6,590 nucleotides of DNA from DATMNI01 sp035570275 (lineage in GTDB: Bacteria; Acidobacteriota; Terriglobia; Bryobacterales; Bryobacteraceae), in NCBI GenBank assembly GCA_035570275.1, contig DATMNI010000249.1:1-6590 (forward strand), given 5' to 3'. A program made the position numbers and the translations under genes. Positions 6,306-6,590 of this stretch are shown here, piece after piece. The stretch's first letter is position 1; every line of letters starts with the position of its first letter. The notes under the pieces are model-generated. The model ran no database searches. It was given only the letters and a program-made list of their open reading frames with translations, and was not told the DNA's origin.

Positions 6306-6590
6306 ATGTCCAGCCAACGAATAGCGATACGACGAGGGGTTCCTGGGAGCCGGGGAATCCTGATTGCAGTTCTGGCGGCGGCGCTTTGCTGCGCCTGCGT
6401 GTGCGCGCTGGCGCAGACGTCTCCCGCCCTGAAAGAAAGTACGGTGTACAACCGGCCGGTGTATCTTCTCTCCAACGACAAGCTGGAGGTGGCCGTGGTG
6501 AAGACGGGCGGGTCGATGCTGCGGCTCCTGATTCAGGGCGATTCCCTGGGCCTGAGCCCGTTCGGCAACCCCGAGATGGTGCCCCAGGTG
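6306..6590 (+). CDS. Secreted protein, possibly galactose-mutarotase-like, N-terminal part (runs off right edge)
   Basis: 95 codons are visible from an ATG at 6306, preceded by GAAGGGG about 8 nt upstream; the frame stays open to the window end. Residues 1-37 form a long Sec signal peptide: basic n-region (R5, R9, R10, R16), hydrophobic 18-36, cut probably ALA|Q. Four cysteines (28, 29, 31, 33) crowd the hydrophobic core, which is unusual, but none sits in a proper lipobox. The mature start, YLLSNDKLEVAVVKTGGSM (about 50-68) followed by LSPFGNPEMVP, resembles the first strands of aldose-1-epimerase/galactose-mutarotase-fold proteins, in which a LxNxxLxxxVxxxGG pattern opens the beta-sandwich. 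That suggests carbohydrate binding or isomerisation outside the cytoplasm, but the diagnostic His and Glu residues lie beyond the window, so this is a guess from fold resemblance. The reading frame itself is secure. Confidence 0.75.
   Translation, partial: MSSQRIAIRRGVPGSRGILIAVLAAALCCACVCALAQTSPALKESTVYNRPVYLLSNDKLEVAVVKTGGSMLRLLIQGDSLGLSPFGNPEMVPQV

Noticed and set aside
6197..6481. 94-codon minus-strand frame over the rightward secreted gene
   Set aside because: Antisense to a frame with a clear signal peptide and ribosome binding site; no motif in its product.

Overview
The window looks like chromosome of a GC-rich, heterotrophic Gram-negative bacterium, most probably an Acidobacteriota (Solibacter/Bryobacter-like). 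This is inferred from three protein types that are typical of that phylum: an Oar-like TonB-dependent receptor with an N-terminal carboxypeptidase-regulatory domain, a CRTAC1-type FG-GAP/ASPIC-UnbV protein, and a secreted TPR protein directly beside it. No rRNA, tRNA, transposase, integrase or CRISPR array was seen.

Layout. Four genes read leftward (minus strand). From right to left they are: a secreted right-handed beta-helix (pectate-lyase-superfamily-like) protein (5889 to 4093); a roughly 210-bp gap with a perfect 11-bp GC stem-loop; a secreted TPR protein (about 3882 to 2692); a CRTAC1/FG-GAP protein (2695 to 875), whose GTG start overlaps the TPR stop in the tetranucleotide GTGA; a 131-bp gap with a palindrome and a very good sigma70-type promoter; and the first 247 codons of an Oar-like TonB-dependent receptor running off the left edge (743 to <1). 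Two genes read rightward from a divergent 193-bp intergenic region: a 48-residue putative lipoprotein (6083-6229) and the beginning of a secreted protein that may have a galactose-mutarotase-like fold (6306 to >6590).

How they may work together. Every encoded product carries an apparent export signal (Sec, possible Tat, or lipoprotein), so the whole window is devoted to the cell envelope. TPR and CRTAC1 are almost certainly co-translated. The receptor has its own promoter. A beta-helix protein, a possible sugar-ring-binding protein and an outer-membrane receptor together suggest capture or processing of extracellular carbohydrate, but no substrate can be read from the sequence. I see no defence, mobile or secondary-metabolite system. 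The least described parts are the TPR-CRTAC1 pair, the Gly/Ala/Pro insert in the beta-helix protein and the mini-lipoprotein.
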